Below the pieces are notes generated by a model that ran no database searches, had not been told where the DNA came from, and saw only the letters and a program-made list of their open reading frames with translations. This document shows positions 16,493 through 25,261 of a stretch of 64,000 bases of DNA, one piece after another; the stretch's first letter is position 1, and every line of letters begins with the position of its first letter. Origin of the DNA: Streptomyces sp. NRRL S-350 (GTDB lineage Bacteria; Actinomycetota; Actinomycetes; Streptomycetales; Streptomycetaceae). Made by a program: the position numbers and the translations under genes. The stretch lies in the NCBI RefSeq assembly GCF_000719705.1, contig NZ_JOHO01000001.1, positions 62,001 through 126,000 of the forward strand, given 5' to 3'.

Positions 16493-17059
16493 CAGACACG
16501 CTCCAATGCTTCAACCACAAGAGGATCCGTTTAAGGATAGTCTTCATCGCGTGAGGTTTGGTGTGATGCTCGCAGACGTCGCGACCCACTGGGTCGTGGC
16601 GCCTTTTGGCGTGTCATCGCCCGAGAGAGCAGCGACCTCACGTCTGTCCTTGCCGAGCTGGGGGAGTCAGCCAACTCTTTCCGGCGCCAAGGCCGTCCGC
16701 ACAGGGACGGTCACTGTGCGCGCTCGAGGCCAGGAAGACAAAAAGGCGACCGTCTTGGTCGCCTGTCGGGCGGCACAGCCATGCCGCCCGTTCCTTGCCC
16801 GGGGAGCCACCCCGAGCAATTTCATGTCTCTGCTTAGCCAGCCGACTCTGTCGGCATGGTCTGCCGCGACCCATGGGGCCAACCACGGTCACGGCTTGGG
16901 AGGGGGCTCAACTCTCAGCTGACCTAACCCAAACCACACTCACACCTCCGCTGACCAGGCAATATCCGCCGATGGGTCAAGCGGCCAGTTGAGTTTTGCC
17001 CTCATCCCTATGTTGTTCTGGAGCAGATCATAGCCGCCAGCCATGGGGCTAGTCCGTCT
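16493..17059. other. Intergenic region before the replication genes
   Basis: About 570 bases of comparatively low GC between the divergent fic gene and the large replication-type gene. No coding frame is convincing. It contains two adjacent hairpins (16744-16764 and 16767-16790) that could attenuate a transcript reading towards 17060. Confidence 0.5.
16744..16790. terminator. Two adjacent hairpins
   Basis: AGGCGACC-gtctt-GGTCGCCT (16744-16764), preceded by five A, and CGGGCGGCA-cagcca-TGCCGCCCG (16767-16790). The A-run on the left would be a T-run for a minus-strand transcript. Termination or attenuation is likely. Confidence 0.5.
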
Positions 17060-17126
17060 TTGCCAAAAACAGGGTCACTCGCGTCGCCCTCGGACTATGC
17101 CCACATCACCACAAGCAAGACAAAGT

Positions 17127-17140
17127 CACTCGATCGAGTG
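17127..17140. promoter_or_regulatory. 14-bp perfect palindrome at the start of the replication-type gene
   Basis: CACTCGATCGAGTG overlaps a candidate GTG start (17138) of the large gene. It may be an autoregulatory operator. Confidence 0.4.
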
Positions 17141-19726
17141 AAGCGCTCTCGCACGTCAACCTTGCGACTCTCCGGCCCGTCGACGGGACCAGGGGCAGGG
17201 CTTGACCAGCCGCTCGCGCTGAACCGGAGTGTTCGAGAGCGGCTGGCCGCCGCCGTTGACGCACTACTCGCAGATCGGTCGCTTCGCGGCCGACCGCTGG
17301 TCGAGGTCCTAGCAACCACTGTGCTCTTCGCGAAGTCGCCCGCGCGGGACTCGCGGCTGGAGCTCACAGCTGGCGAGTTGGCGCGATGGGCGGGGGTATC
17401 GGAGTCCTACGTCGACCATCGGGTGCTGCCGGCCCTCCGGGTCTCAGGCGCGGTCTCGACCGAGGTGACGACGGCGTCGGTCGAGGGCGTACGTCGGGTG
17501 ACCGGCTTGCGGTGGGAGTTGTTGCCGCTCACGGCCGCCCTCGCTCAGAGCTCTGATCCGTTGGTTCTGGAGAAGCGCGAGTTGGCGGTTCTCCTGGCGT
17601 TGTGCGAGCGGTTGTTCGGCCCTGGATGGGCTCCGGTGGGCAAGCCTGAGACGCCGTCCGGGCTGCTCGGTGAGCGGCGGGGGCGCGGTGCGGCAGCCGA
17701 GCGTCTCGCGCTACTCCGTCTGGTGCTGGCGGCACGGCCGAATGGCCGGGTGCCCTTGGTGGGCGGGGCAGTGGCGGCTGGGTTCGATCGGGCGGATGCG
17801 ACGGTCGCGCGGCTGATCGGCCGCCCGTTGGTGGAGGCGGCCCAGGTGGTGGACGGGCTGGTCCGGCAGGGGTTGCTAGAGGTGCCGGGCCGCGGTGTGC
17901 CCGGTGCGCGGCTGAAGATCCTAGTGCCGGCGGTCGCAGCCGCACACGGGCGTTCCCAGGCGGACCTGGAGGTCGTCCCCAAGCAGTTCCCGCCGGGCGT
18001 CGACGAGGACGTCGAACCTGCAGGTGCTCCGTCGGAGGGCCGGGGCTCGGTGTGCACGCAGTGCTCGGGCTCGTTGGAGGACGAGGACCTGTCGGGGCCG
18101 GGGGAGGGCTGGCTCCAGGTCGGGTTCTTCGACGTCGTGGACGGTGATCTTGTCGATGCGGATGGTGCACTCAGGGGTCAGGACCTTCCCGAGGCAGCGA
18201 CGCTAGGGGACGAAAGTGCCTCTGACCTGGGCGAACGGGCTGCTGAGGTGTCGGGTAGCGGCGCGGATGCTGGTGCACCACTCCACGCCCACCACGCGTC
18301 TCAGGTGGTTGCTCTAGGTGGTTCTGGTGCTGCTGAGTTTTGCTTTTCCGGCGAAGCCGCGTTGGGGTTCCCACCGTTGCCGGAGCGCGTGAGCGGGCGC
18401 GAGGACCGGCCCGAGCCCGGCACCGTCGAGGCCGACGAGCAGGTCGGTGGTTGCGGTGGCCCGCTTCGCGGGGAACAGCACCAGGACCTCATCGTCGAAC
18501 CGCGGGGGCAGAAGTCGTCTGTCGGTGGTGTGCGGGTGCTGCTGCGGTGGTCCCTGCCCCGTGGGCTGGAGCGGGTGCTGGCGCCGGTGCAGTGGGAGTG
18601 GGCCCGGATCGGGCACGCCGGTGGCCGACGTCGCGTCCGGGCTGCAGCACGGGCCGAGCTGGTGCGCCTGGCCGGGATCGTCGGCGCGGAGCAGGCCCCA
18701 GTGGTGCTGGCGGAGCGCCTGGATCGCCGGTTGGCCGCGCAGTTCGGGCAGCCGGTACGGGATCCGATCGGCTGGCTACTCGGCCGCGGGTTGCCGCAGC
18801 GGGCCGAGTGCTACGCCCAGGAGTGCGATGACCGGGTGCGGATGGACACAGGCCGGGTCTGCCCGTCCTGCGAGCTGCTGGTCGAGGACCGCCGGGCGCT
18901 GCGGCACCAGGTCGCACGGTCCGTCAGCGAGCAGCTGCCTGTCCTCGAGCTGGAGGCGTTCCGGGCGGAGGTGGAGCGGCGGCTGAGTCGGGAAGTGGCC
19001 CGGCGGGCGGCCGAGGACGCCGTCCGCCGGGAGCGCGCGACGGTCGAGCGCGCCCGGCGTGAGGAAGCGTGGGCCCGACAGCGGGAGGAACAGGCCGCTG
19101 CTCAGGCTGAGTTGGCGGCCCGGCCGTGCGTGGAGTGCGGGGTGCCGGAGGCTGGCGGGCTGTGCCTGATCTGCTCGGAGACCCGGACGACGCGCCAGGC
19201 CCTGGAGTCGGCCGCGGAGTTCGCGGCCGTGGCGGCCGGCCTGGTGGACGTCCCGGCCGTCCCGGCCGGCCTGCTGAGCGCGTGCCGGGCGAGGCTGGAG
19301 GCCGAGGCCGAGCAGGCGGGGGAGCGGTGGCGCGGCCAGGGGCTGCCGGAGGCGGCGGTGGTCTGGCAGCTGCGGGAGCTCGTCGACCAGCTGGTGGCCC
19401 GAGAGCGCGCGCTCGCGCTGGAGGCACTGCTTCGCGGCCCGCAAGCGAGGGCGGAAGCCGACCGGGTGGCCAGGATCGAGCGGGCCCGGCGCCGCGGCGA
19501 GCCAGAGGTCCTGGCCGCGGCCGACGAGGCGGCCCGCCGGTGCGCACATGCCCTGCTGGCGCAGCGGCTCGACCAGGTCCGCGCCGAGGTCCAGGCCCCG
19601 GTCCAGCCCCCGGTCGGTGGTTGGCGGGAGCGGATGTCCCAGTACGCGGCCAGGCCGCTGGAGGGCGAGACCCTCCCGGCACCGGTGCGACCGGCCCGGG
19701 CCCGGGAGGCGGTGAGCGCGGCGTGA
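17138..19726 (+). CDS. Large putative plasmid replication/DNA-binding protein
   Basis: The frame is open from TTG 17060, but GTG 17138 is equally possible; no RBS decides. Numbered from 17060, residues 105-175 and 235-290 each resemble a winged helix, and 330-510 are an acidic low-complexity linker. The C-terminal half holds a Cys cluster (CYAQEC...CPSC near 590-620), a coiled coil rich in Arg/Glu (640-690) and a zinc-ribbon-like CVEC...CLIC (near 695-715). Its stop overlaps the primase-polymerase start (GTGA), and a P-loop ATPase follows, so an initiator role in plasmid replication is the natural inference. I do not recognise a named Rep family. Confidence 0.7.
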   Translation: MKRSRTSTLRLSGPSTGPGAGLDQPLALNRSVRERLAAAVDALLADRSLRGRPLVEVLATTVLFAKSPARDSRLELTAGELARWAGVSESYVDHRVLPALRVSGAVSTEVTTASVEGVRRVTGLRWELLPLTAALAQSSDPLVLEKRELAVLLALCERLFGPGWAPVGKPETPSGLLGERRGRGAAAERLALLRLVLAARPNGRVPLVGGAVAAGFDRADATVARLIGRPLVEAAQVVDGLVRQGLLEVPGRGVPGARLKILVPAVAAAHGRSQADLEVVPKQFPPGVDEDVEPAGAPSEGRGSVCTQCSGSLEDEDLSGPGEGWLQVGFFDVVDGDLVDADGALRGQDLPEAATLGDESASDLGERAAEVSGSGADAGAPLHAHHASQVVALGGSGAAEFCFSGEAALGFPPLPERVSGREDRPEPGTVEADEQVGGCGGPLRGEQHQDLIVEPRGQKSSVGGVRVLLRWSLPRGLERVLAPVQWEWARIGHAGGRRRVRAAARAELVRLAGIVGAEQAPVVLAERLDRRLAAQFGQPVRDPIGWLLGRGLPQRAECYAQECDDRVRMDTGRVCPSCELLVEDRRALRHQVARSVSEQLPVLELEAFRAEVERRLSREVARRAAEDAVRRERATVERARREEAWARQREEQAAAQAELAARPCVECGVPEAGGLCLICSETRTTRQALESAAEFAAVAAGLVDVPAVPAGLLSACRARLEAEAEQAGERWRGQGLPEAAVVWQLRELVDQLVARERALALEALLRGPQARAEADRVARIERARRRGEPEVLAAADEAARRCAHALLAQRLDQVRAEVQAPVQPPVGGWRERMSQYAARPLEGETLPAPVRPARAREAVSAA

Positions 19727-20787
19727 GCAGCGAACTTGAGCTCGCCATGCGGTGCGCGGGCAGAGGGTGGTGGGTTCACCCGCTGCTGCCAGGATCGAAG
19801 CGCCCGGCCGGCAACTGCCGCCGGTGCCGCCCACCCACGCCCGGGGGCCGGCCGCCCTGCGGGTTCCCCGACCTGGGCGCCGACGGCTGCGGCTGCCTGG
19901 CGGCGGGACGGTGGTGCCACGGGGTACGGGCGGCGACCACCGATCCGGAGCTGATCCGCCGCTGGTGGGGCGGTCGCACCTTCGCCGTCGGCGTGGCCAC
20001 CGGCCCGTCCGGCCTCGTGGTCGTCGATTTGGACGACCACCACCACCCGCTGCCGGAGCGCGAGTTGGTGCTGCCCGGCATCGGCCTGGCCACCGTGCCG
20101 GAGGCGGACGGGGTGCGCACCGGGGTGGACGTGTTGGAGCTGCTGTGCCGGGTGCGGCGGGCCGAGAGCCTGCTGCACGCCCCGCCGACGCTGACGGTGC
20201 GCACCCCCAGCGGGGGAGTCCATCTCTGGTACCAGGCTGGTGGGGCCCGGTTCACGCAGGGCGCCGGCCGGCTGGGCTGGCAGATCGACGTGCGGGCCGG
20301 CTGGTCCACCGCGGTCGCGCCCACGACCAGGACCCCGGCCGGCTGTTACCAGCTCACCGGCCCGAGATCGGAACCGGCCCGGCTGCCGCGTTGGCTCGCC
20401 CTCGAGCTCGCGCGCGTCGGTCTGCGCTCCCGCGATCCCGGCGCCGACCCGCCGCCGGCCCGGATCCGGCTTCCCCGGCCCGCGACGCGGCACCGGCCGC
20501 ACGACGCGGCCGCGTACGCCGCCGCGGCACTGCGCCGGGAGGCCGAGACCGTCGCCGGCGCCCGCTCCGGCCGTAACGACGCCATCAACCGCGCCGGGTT
20601 CCGGCTCGGCCAGCTGGTCGGCGCCGGGTTGCTGGAGTTCGACGAGGTCCACCGGGTGCTTACCGAGGCCGCCGAGCTCGCGGGGGTCGACCCCCGCGAA
20701 GCCAAGGCCCAGTCCACCCTCCGCCGCGCACTCCAGGCGGGCATGTGCTCGCCGCGCACCATCCCGAGTCCCGGAGCACGGCCATGA
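19723..20787 (+). CDS. Bifunctional DNA primase/polymerase (Prim-Pol domain)
   Basis: Prim-Pol (AEP superfamily) enzymes make primers and extend them; they are typical of actinobacterial plasmids and integrative elements. Visible marks are the metal-binding pair in VVDLDD (Asp102, Asp104), the SGGVHLWY nucleotide-binding strand (about residues 165-172) and the later IDVRAGWSTAVAP segment. An N-terminal Cys-rich insert (residues 32-66, six Cys) could bind zinc. GTG 19723 overlaps the upstream stop, and its own stop overlaps the ATG of the ATPase gene, so the three genes are coupled. Confidence 0.92.
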   Translation: MSSELELAMRCAGRGWWVHPLLPGSKRPAGNCRRCRPPTPGGRPPCGFPDLGADGCGCLAAGRWCHGVRAATTDPELIRRWWGGRTFAVGVATGPSGLVVVDLDDHHHPLPERELVLPGIGLATVPEADGVRTGVDVLELLCRVRRAESLLHAPPTLTVRTPSGGVHLWYQAGGARFTQGAGRLGWQIDVRAGWSTAVAPTTRTPAGCYQLTGPRSEPARLPRWLALELARVGLRSRDPGADPPPARIRLPRPATRHRPHDAAAYAAAALRREAETVAGARSGRNDAINRAGFRLGQLVGAGLLEFDEVHRVLTEAAELAGVDPREAKAQSTLRRALQAGMCSPRTIPSPGARP

Positions 20788-22388
20788 CCGACCTGACCAC
20801 CCGCGTGACGCTCCCGGTCCCGGCCGGCGAACCCCGGCCCGCCCGTCCGGCGCCGACCGCCGAAGTGGGGGAGTCGACGGCCGCGGCACCGGCCGAGCAG
20901 CAGAGCACCGAGCGCGGGCCGAAGTTGTCGCAGTCCGACGTCCTGCTCCACCTGGGCATGGACGAGTACGTCCTGGTGCGCTGCGACCAGACGGCATACG
21001 CCGTCCCGGCCGAAGGGCCACCGATCGCCCGCCCGCTGCGCGCCGCCGGCGGCTTCGGCGGTACCGGGAGCCTGCGTCAACTCCTCAACCGCTCCTACGT
21101 CCTGCGCACCGGCCGGGCCCCCTCCCAGGGATGCCTGACGGACGCGATCGCCTCCATGGACGCCCTAGCCCTGGACGCCCCGGAACAGCCGGTCCACCTG
21201 CGGGTCGCCCCAGACCCGGCCGACGAACAGGTGACCTGGCTCGACCTCGGCCGCGCGGACGGGCAGAGCGTGTGCATTGAACCGGGAACCTGGTCAGTGA
21301 CCACCCCGCCCGTCGGCGAGGGCCCGCTGTGGCGGCGCACCCGGCTGACCGGTGAACTCCCTCTCCCCGAACGCGATCCGGGTGGGTGGCGGGCCGGGCT
21401 CGGGCTGCTGCGCGAGCTGTCCGCACTGGCCGAGCCGTCCTGGCGGATGGCCGTCGCCTGGCTGCTGGCCGGGCTGCGACCCGACATGCCCCGCCCCATC
21501 GCGTACTTCAACGGGGAGCGCGGCACAGCCAAGACGACCAGCGCCCGGCAGCTGCTGCGGGTACTCGACGGGATGCGCGCCGAGGTCCGCAACGTTCCCC
21601 GCAGCGAGGACGACGGCGCCGTCGCCGCCTCGGCCGGCTGGACCATGGGCCTGGACAACCTCGCCGGAATTCCCCGGTGGCTGAGCGACTTCCTGTGCCG
21701 GACGTCAACTGGGGCCTCCGTCGCCAAAAGAGAGATGTATACGGATGATGACGTCACCTCCTGGGCCTACCAGCGCCCCGTCGTGCTGACGGGCATCGAT
21801 GTCGGCGCCCTCCAGCCCGACCTCGCCGAACGCCTGCTCCCCTTCACCCTGGAGGCCATCGACCCCAAGGCGAGGCGCAGCGAGCACGACCTGTGGCGTT
21901 GCTATCGGGCCGCGCACGGTCGCATCCTCGGCGGCCTGCTCGACCTGGCGGCCGCGGTGTGGGCGCGCCTGCCCGACGCGGCCGCCCAGCTCGACCACCG
22001 GCCGCGGATGGCCGACTGGGCCGAGCTGCTGTGGGCCCTGGACGCGGTCACCGGCTGGGACACCCTGGCCACCTACACCGGCGCCCAGGAAGAGATCACC
22101 GACGACGTCATCGACGCCGATCCGGTCGCCACCGCCCTCACCCGCTGGGCCACCACTGCGGACACGACCGAGTGGCGGGCCACGACCGGTCAGATCGACA
22201 CCGTCCTCCGGCCGCCCGGCCCCCTCCCGGACGCCTGGCCCCGAACGACCGCGCTGTTGTCCGCCCGCCTGACCTCGCTTGCTCCCGCACTGCGCCAACG
22301 CGGTGTCGACATCCGCAAGCTGCCCCGCACCGGCAGCGGGCGAGGCTTCCTCATCACCCTCAACCCCGCCCCGGACCCGCGCACCTGA
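20784..22388 (+). CDS. P-loop ATPase, probable replicative helicase partner
   Basis: ATG 20784 follows GGAG eight bases upstream and overlaps the primase stop. Walker A GERGTAKTT lies at residues 244-252, followed by a Walker B-like segment ending in the WTMGLDNLAG region, and a sensor/arginine stretch (RPVVLTGID) about 90 residues on. Proteins like this accompany Prim-Pol in actinobacterial mobile elements and presumably unwind DNA as a D5/AAA+-type helicase. Direct helicase evidence is absent. The N-terminal 45 residues are disordered. The hexamer array at 22621 begins 230 bases downstream. Confidence 0.8.
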   Translation: MTDLTTRVTLPVPAGEPRPARPAPTAEVGESTAAAPAEQQSTERGPKLSQSDVLLHLGMDEYVLVRCDQTAYAVPAEGPPIARPLRAAGGFGGTGSLRQLLNRSYVLRTGRAPSQGCLTDAIASMDALALDAPEQPVHLRVAPDPADEQVTWLDLGRADGQSVCIEPGTWSVTTPPVGEGPLWRRTRLTGELPLPERDPGGWRAGLGLLRELSALAEPSWRMAVAWLLAGLRPDMPRPIAYFNGERGTAKTTSARQLLRVLDGMRAEVRNVPRSEDDGAVAASAGWTMGLDNLAGIPRWLSDFLCRTSTGASVAKREMYTDDDVTSWAYQRPVVLTGIDVGALQPDLAERLLPFTLEAIDPKARRSEHDLWRCYRAAHGRILGGLLDLAAAVWARLPDAAAQLDHRPRMADWAELLWALDAVTGWDTLATYTGAQEEITDDVIDADPVATALTRWATTADTTEWRATTGQIDTVLRPPGPLPDAWPRTTALLSARLTSLAPALRQRGVDIRKLPRTGSGRGFLITLNPAPDPRT

Positions 22389-22620
22389 CCCGACACCCGC
22401 CCGCCTGACGCAACCAGGACCCCACACCGCTCACCTCCCACCTGCCGTCGCCACCCCGACGCGCGGGCCGTCCGCATGCCCGGACACCGTCGGAACGCCG
22501 ACCCGGGCAGGCAGGAACCCTTCCTCCACCGGTCGGCATCGCGGAGCCCGCCCAGGAGACAGGAACCCACCGCCAGGACCGCCCCGCCGGCTCAGGTCGG
22601 CTGCCGCATCCGGCAGACGG

Positions 22621-22904
22621 TGACGCAGAGGTGACGCTGCCCGTGACGCACCCCGCGCCCGGCCTGCAAAGGCTTTGACCCGCACGTTCTCGCGATCTGC
22701 CGGGCGGCTATGACGCTGATGACGCTCTCATGCCCCATCTCACTGAGAGGAAGGAGAAGAGAAGTAGGCGAACCGGAGACATGGTGCGTCAGAGCGTCAT
22801 CAGCGTCTGCCACCCGCCTGTCCGGAGAAAAACCACAGGTCAACGCGCCATTCAGGCGAACGCTCCAGCGTCACCGGGCAGCGTCACCGGGGGTGTCTGC
22901 GTCA
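22621..22904. repeat. Mirror-symmetric array of ten TGACGC hexamers, candidate origin or partition site
   Basis: Plus-strand TGACGC starts at 22621, 22632, 22644, 22711 and 22720; the complement GCGTCA starts at 22786, 22794, 22868, 22881 and 22899. The layout is triplet, doublet, centre, doublet, triplet, symmetric about base 22758. A perfect 17-bp inverted repeat joins 22712-22728 to 22791-22807. The centre is purine-rich (GAGAGGAAGGAGAAGAGAAG). No gene overlaps convincingly. It lies directly after the initiator, primase and ATPase genes, where an iteron origin would be expected. One further lone copy is at 22406. Confidence 0.7.
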
Positions 22905-23142
22905 CCAGGCGGCGCCGGAGTGCCGGGGGATCGGCAGCGGCGGCTCCAGACTCCGGCCTCTCGGCGGCCGGATCCGGGTTCACGACGCGGGATGCGGAGG
23001 AGCGCTGGCGCTACGCCTTCGACCCGATGGTGCGCGAGGACTGGGCACGATGGTCGGGGTGCCAGGGCCCGGCATGCGGACGCGGTGGTGGTGGCGACCC
23101 CGGAGCTGCTCCTCCTGCCCTCCACCCGGCACTATCGACACT

Positions 23143-23646
23143 ATGACCTCGCTGCTTCAGGCCGCCTCTCAATGGACGCTCACCGCCGTCCCTTACGACA
23201 CCGCCGATGCCCGCGCTCTCACTCGAGCCCTCTACCAGGAGCAGCTCGCCATCTACAGCACCGCCGACGACCCCGAGACGACCGACAGCGCAGAATTCGA
23301 CGCCCCGCATGGCCGATTCCTCGTCGCGCGTCTTGGAGACGGAACGGCCCTTGCCTGCGGAGGCTGGCGCACACTCGGCCCCTCGACTGCCGAGATCAAG
23401 CGGATGTACGTGGCCCCGGCCGCCCGCGGGCAGGGGCTCGGCCGCCGGATCCTCGCTGCTCTCGAACAAGATCTACTTGACCGCGGCCACACCGAGGTCC
23501 TGCTGGAGACCGGCGTTCACAACATCGCGGCTCTCGCCCTGTATGCCGCCTCCGGCTACGCGCCGGTCCACTCCTACGTCCCCGGCCGCAACCCCGACAT
23601 CAACCGGGCGCTCAAGAAGGCCGTCCTGCAACCGGCTCGGTACTGA
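23143..23646 (+). CDS. GNAT-family N-acetyltransferase
   Basis: Acetyl-CoA-dependent acyltransferase of 167 aa. The coenzyme A pyrophosphate loop is seen as RGQGLG (residues 95-100) after the strand RMYVAP, and the later NIAALALYAASGY is the typical C-terminal helix-strand of the fold. ATG 23143 is selected because codon bias starts there. There is no RBS, so the gene may be leaderless. The substrate cannot be predicted. The bases between the hexamer array and this gene hold no convincing ORF. Confidence 0.9.
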   Translation: MTSLLQAASQWTLTAVPYDTADARALTRALYQEQLAIYSTADDPETTDSAEFDAPHGRFLVARLGDGTALACGGWRTLGPSTAEIKRMYVAPAARGQGLGRRILAALEQDLLDRGHTEVLLETGVHNIAALALYAASGYAPVHSYVPGRNPDINRALKKAVLQPARY

Positions 23647-23730
23647 CCTCCGACCCCGACGGCCACGCACGCTCCGGCGCTCGGCTGCTCAATGGCCAGC
23701 GGCCGGGAAGCGCTCTGCCAGGATGGTCGC

Positions 23731-23976
23731 ATGAAGTGGAACGTCGAGGTGGACATCCCCGGGATCGGCCCGCGCATGCTGACCGTCGATCAACCCAGTG
23801 CGTCCGACGCCCTGGAACACACCAAGTCACGCGTCAACGACATGTTCCTGCAACTGCCCTCCGGGATCACCAGCTACACCGTCGCGGTGTTCGAACCGGG
23901 GCACCGCACGGGAGACGCGTCCGTCTGCGCCGAGAGCATCACCCTGGTGACGGCAACCGAGCCTGCTCGCGGCTGA
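23731..23976 (+). CDS. Small protein of unknown function (81 aa)
   Basis: ATG at 23731 with AGGA about seven bases upstream. The short alpha/beta sequence begins with a strand (KWNVEVDIPGIGP), then a helix rich in Ala and Asp, then two more strands. It has no membrane segment or Cys pair. It lies alone between the acetyltransferase and a terminator hairpin. The family is not recognised. Confidence 0.7.
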   Translation: MKWNVEVDIPGIGPRMLTVDQPSASDALEHTKSRVNDMFLQLPSGITSYTVAVFEPGHRTGDASVCAESITLVTATEPARG

Positions 23977-24023
23977 CGCCCCTCGTGGCGGCGCCAGCGC
24001 CGCCATACCGGCCAGGAACTAAG

Positions 24024-24057
24024 GAGGTCCCGCCGACGGGGGATGCGGCGGGACCTC
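24024..24057. terminator. 12-bp hairpin between convergent genes
   Basis: GAGGTCCCGCCG (24024-24035) and CGGCGGGACCTC (24046-24057) around a ten-base loop. It could serve both the small gene ending at 23976 and the minus-strand kinase gene ending at 24162. Confidence 0.75.
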
Positions 24058-24161
24058 GCCCTGACGCTACGCCGCAGGCCACCCTGAGGTCCACCGATTC
24101 CACACTTTGGCCAGCTCGAAGGCCGTCCTGTAGTGCTGAGGGCACAGTCACGGCGGGATCC

Positions 24162-24740
24162 TCAGCCTGAGCCTTCTTCGCGCTCCGGCCGCAGCAGAAA
24201 TCTCTGAATCTCCGTCACCCCGGGCGCGTAGCCGTCGGACGTATCCACCAACAGGGTCGGGGTGTCCAGGCTGATGGGGACGAACTGATCGGGGTCGTAG
24301 AGGCCGAGCTCCATGTCGGCGAGCAGGGCCTTGTCACCATGAGCGGCCCTGTGGCTGTCGCGGTGGGCGCGGTCGGTGATGCGTTGCGCGATGGTCGACG
24401 GGGGCGTGGTGCACCGGATGATCCGTAGGTCGGCGATCTTCATGAGCGGCTCCAGCCCGGGGCGCCAGAGACGGTCCTGGAAGGCGGCCTCGGCGACGAC
24501 GGATGTCCCGGCCCGGAGGAGTACGGTGACCGTCGCGAAGAACGCCTCCAGAGCCGGGATGTTGAGCGGGTCGTCGCTGTCGGGGTCATGACCGGGATGG
24601 TTCATGACCATGCCCTGTTTGATCTCGTCCCGCAGGATCGCGGGGACGCCCAGGCGCTGGGCGAGTGCCCGGGCGAGGGTGGTCTTGCCGGTCGCCGGCG
24701 GGCCGCTGACCACGGCCAGGAGCGGTTTTCGGACGGGCAC
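24162..24740 (-). CDS. P-loop kinase (AAA_33 / zeta-toxin-like fold)
   Basis: GTG 24740 has GGAG eight bases upstream; further upstream the frame is open but not coding-like. The N-terminal Walker A is SGPPATGKTT (residues 12-21), followed by an Arg-Asp pair (ILRDEIKQGM) and a later VVAEAAF strand, as in small kinases that phosphorylate nucleosides, sugars, antibiotics or UDP-sugars. At 192 aa it is a single domain. No antitoxin-like gene is next to it, so a metabolic or resistance kinase is more likely than a zeta toxin. The substrate is unknown. Confidence 0.85.
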   Translation of the reverse strand: MPVRKPLLAVVSGPPATGKTTLARALAQRLGVPAILRDEIKQGMVMNHPGHDPDSDDPLNIPALEAFFATVTVLLRAGTSVVAEAAFQDRLWRPGLEPLMKIADLRIIRCTTPPSTIAQRITDRAHRDSHRAAHGDKALLADMELGLYDPDQFVPISLDTPTLLVDTSDGYAPGVTEIQRFLLRPEREEGSG

Positions 24741-24863
24741 GGGTGGACTCCGAGGGTGCTCGTGGAGGCGGCTGGCGCAGAGCCTAGGTTCCAGGGTGCC
24801 GTTTGCGGAGCCGGACGGCCATGAAGCCAGGCTGGCGTGCCAGTTTCTCGTGTACGGCCGGGT

Positions 24864-25240
24864 GATGGCGGGCCATCGATCCCGCGCACGGAACCTGATC
24901 GCGGCAGGCGACGTCGGAGGCCTGATCCGGTAGGCCCGGCAGCAGCGCGGGTGGCGCCAGACCGATCTGGGCAAGGCGACCGGCTACTCCGCCTCTGCCG
25001 TCAGCCGGCTCGAGACCGCCGAGCGTCCCGCGACTGCACATTACTGGGTGCGCTGGCTGCCGGGGCGTCGACCTTCGCCGTCGGCACGGGCACCGCGATG
25101 GGCCAGCCCTCCTCAGGCTTGAGTCTGGATGACATGTTCTTCCGCCTGCCGGGCGCCGAGCCCGTGCCACTGCGGGTACTGGCTTCCGGGACGGCCGCCG
25201 CACGCGAGGCGTTCACCGCCGCAGGGGACGGCGGGCGGAG
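24864..25240 (+). pseudogene. Decayed XRE-family regulator
   Basis: From ATG 24864 the frame reads through a typical N-terminus (RNLIAAGDVGGLIR), then a TAG at 24931-24933. It continues with a clear HTH (QTDLGKATGYSASAVSRLE). Near 25030 the frame is lost; a later part of the same kind of protein (LAAGASTFAVGTGTAM, then SLDDMFFRLPG) appears in another frame up to about 25240. So there is one nonsense codon plus at least one frameshift or deletion. The remnant ends against the HD gene. Confidence 0.7.
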
Positions 25241-25261
25241 AATTCTCCCCGGGGAGCACGG

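Noticed and set aside
4820..22904. Complete integrative element bounded by tRNA-fMet
   Set aside because: No integrase or excisionase, no TraB/FtsK-type transfer ATPase, and no repeat of the tRNA end in the window.
22730..23146. 138-codon ORF across the hexamer array
   Set aside because: Low-complexity ends, no RBS, and half of it is the repeat array itself; only a short middle stretch looks protein-like.
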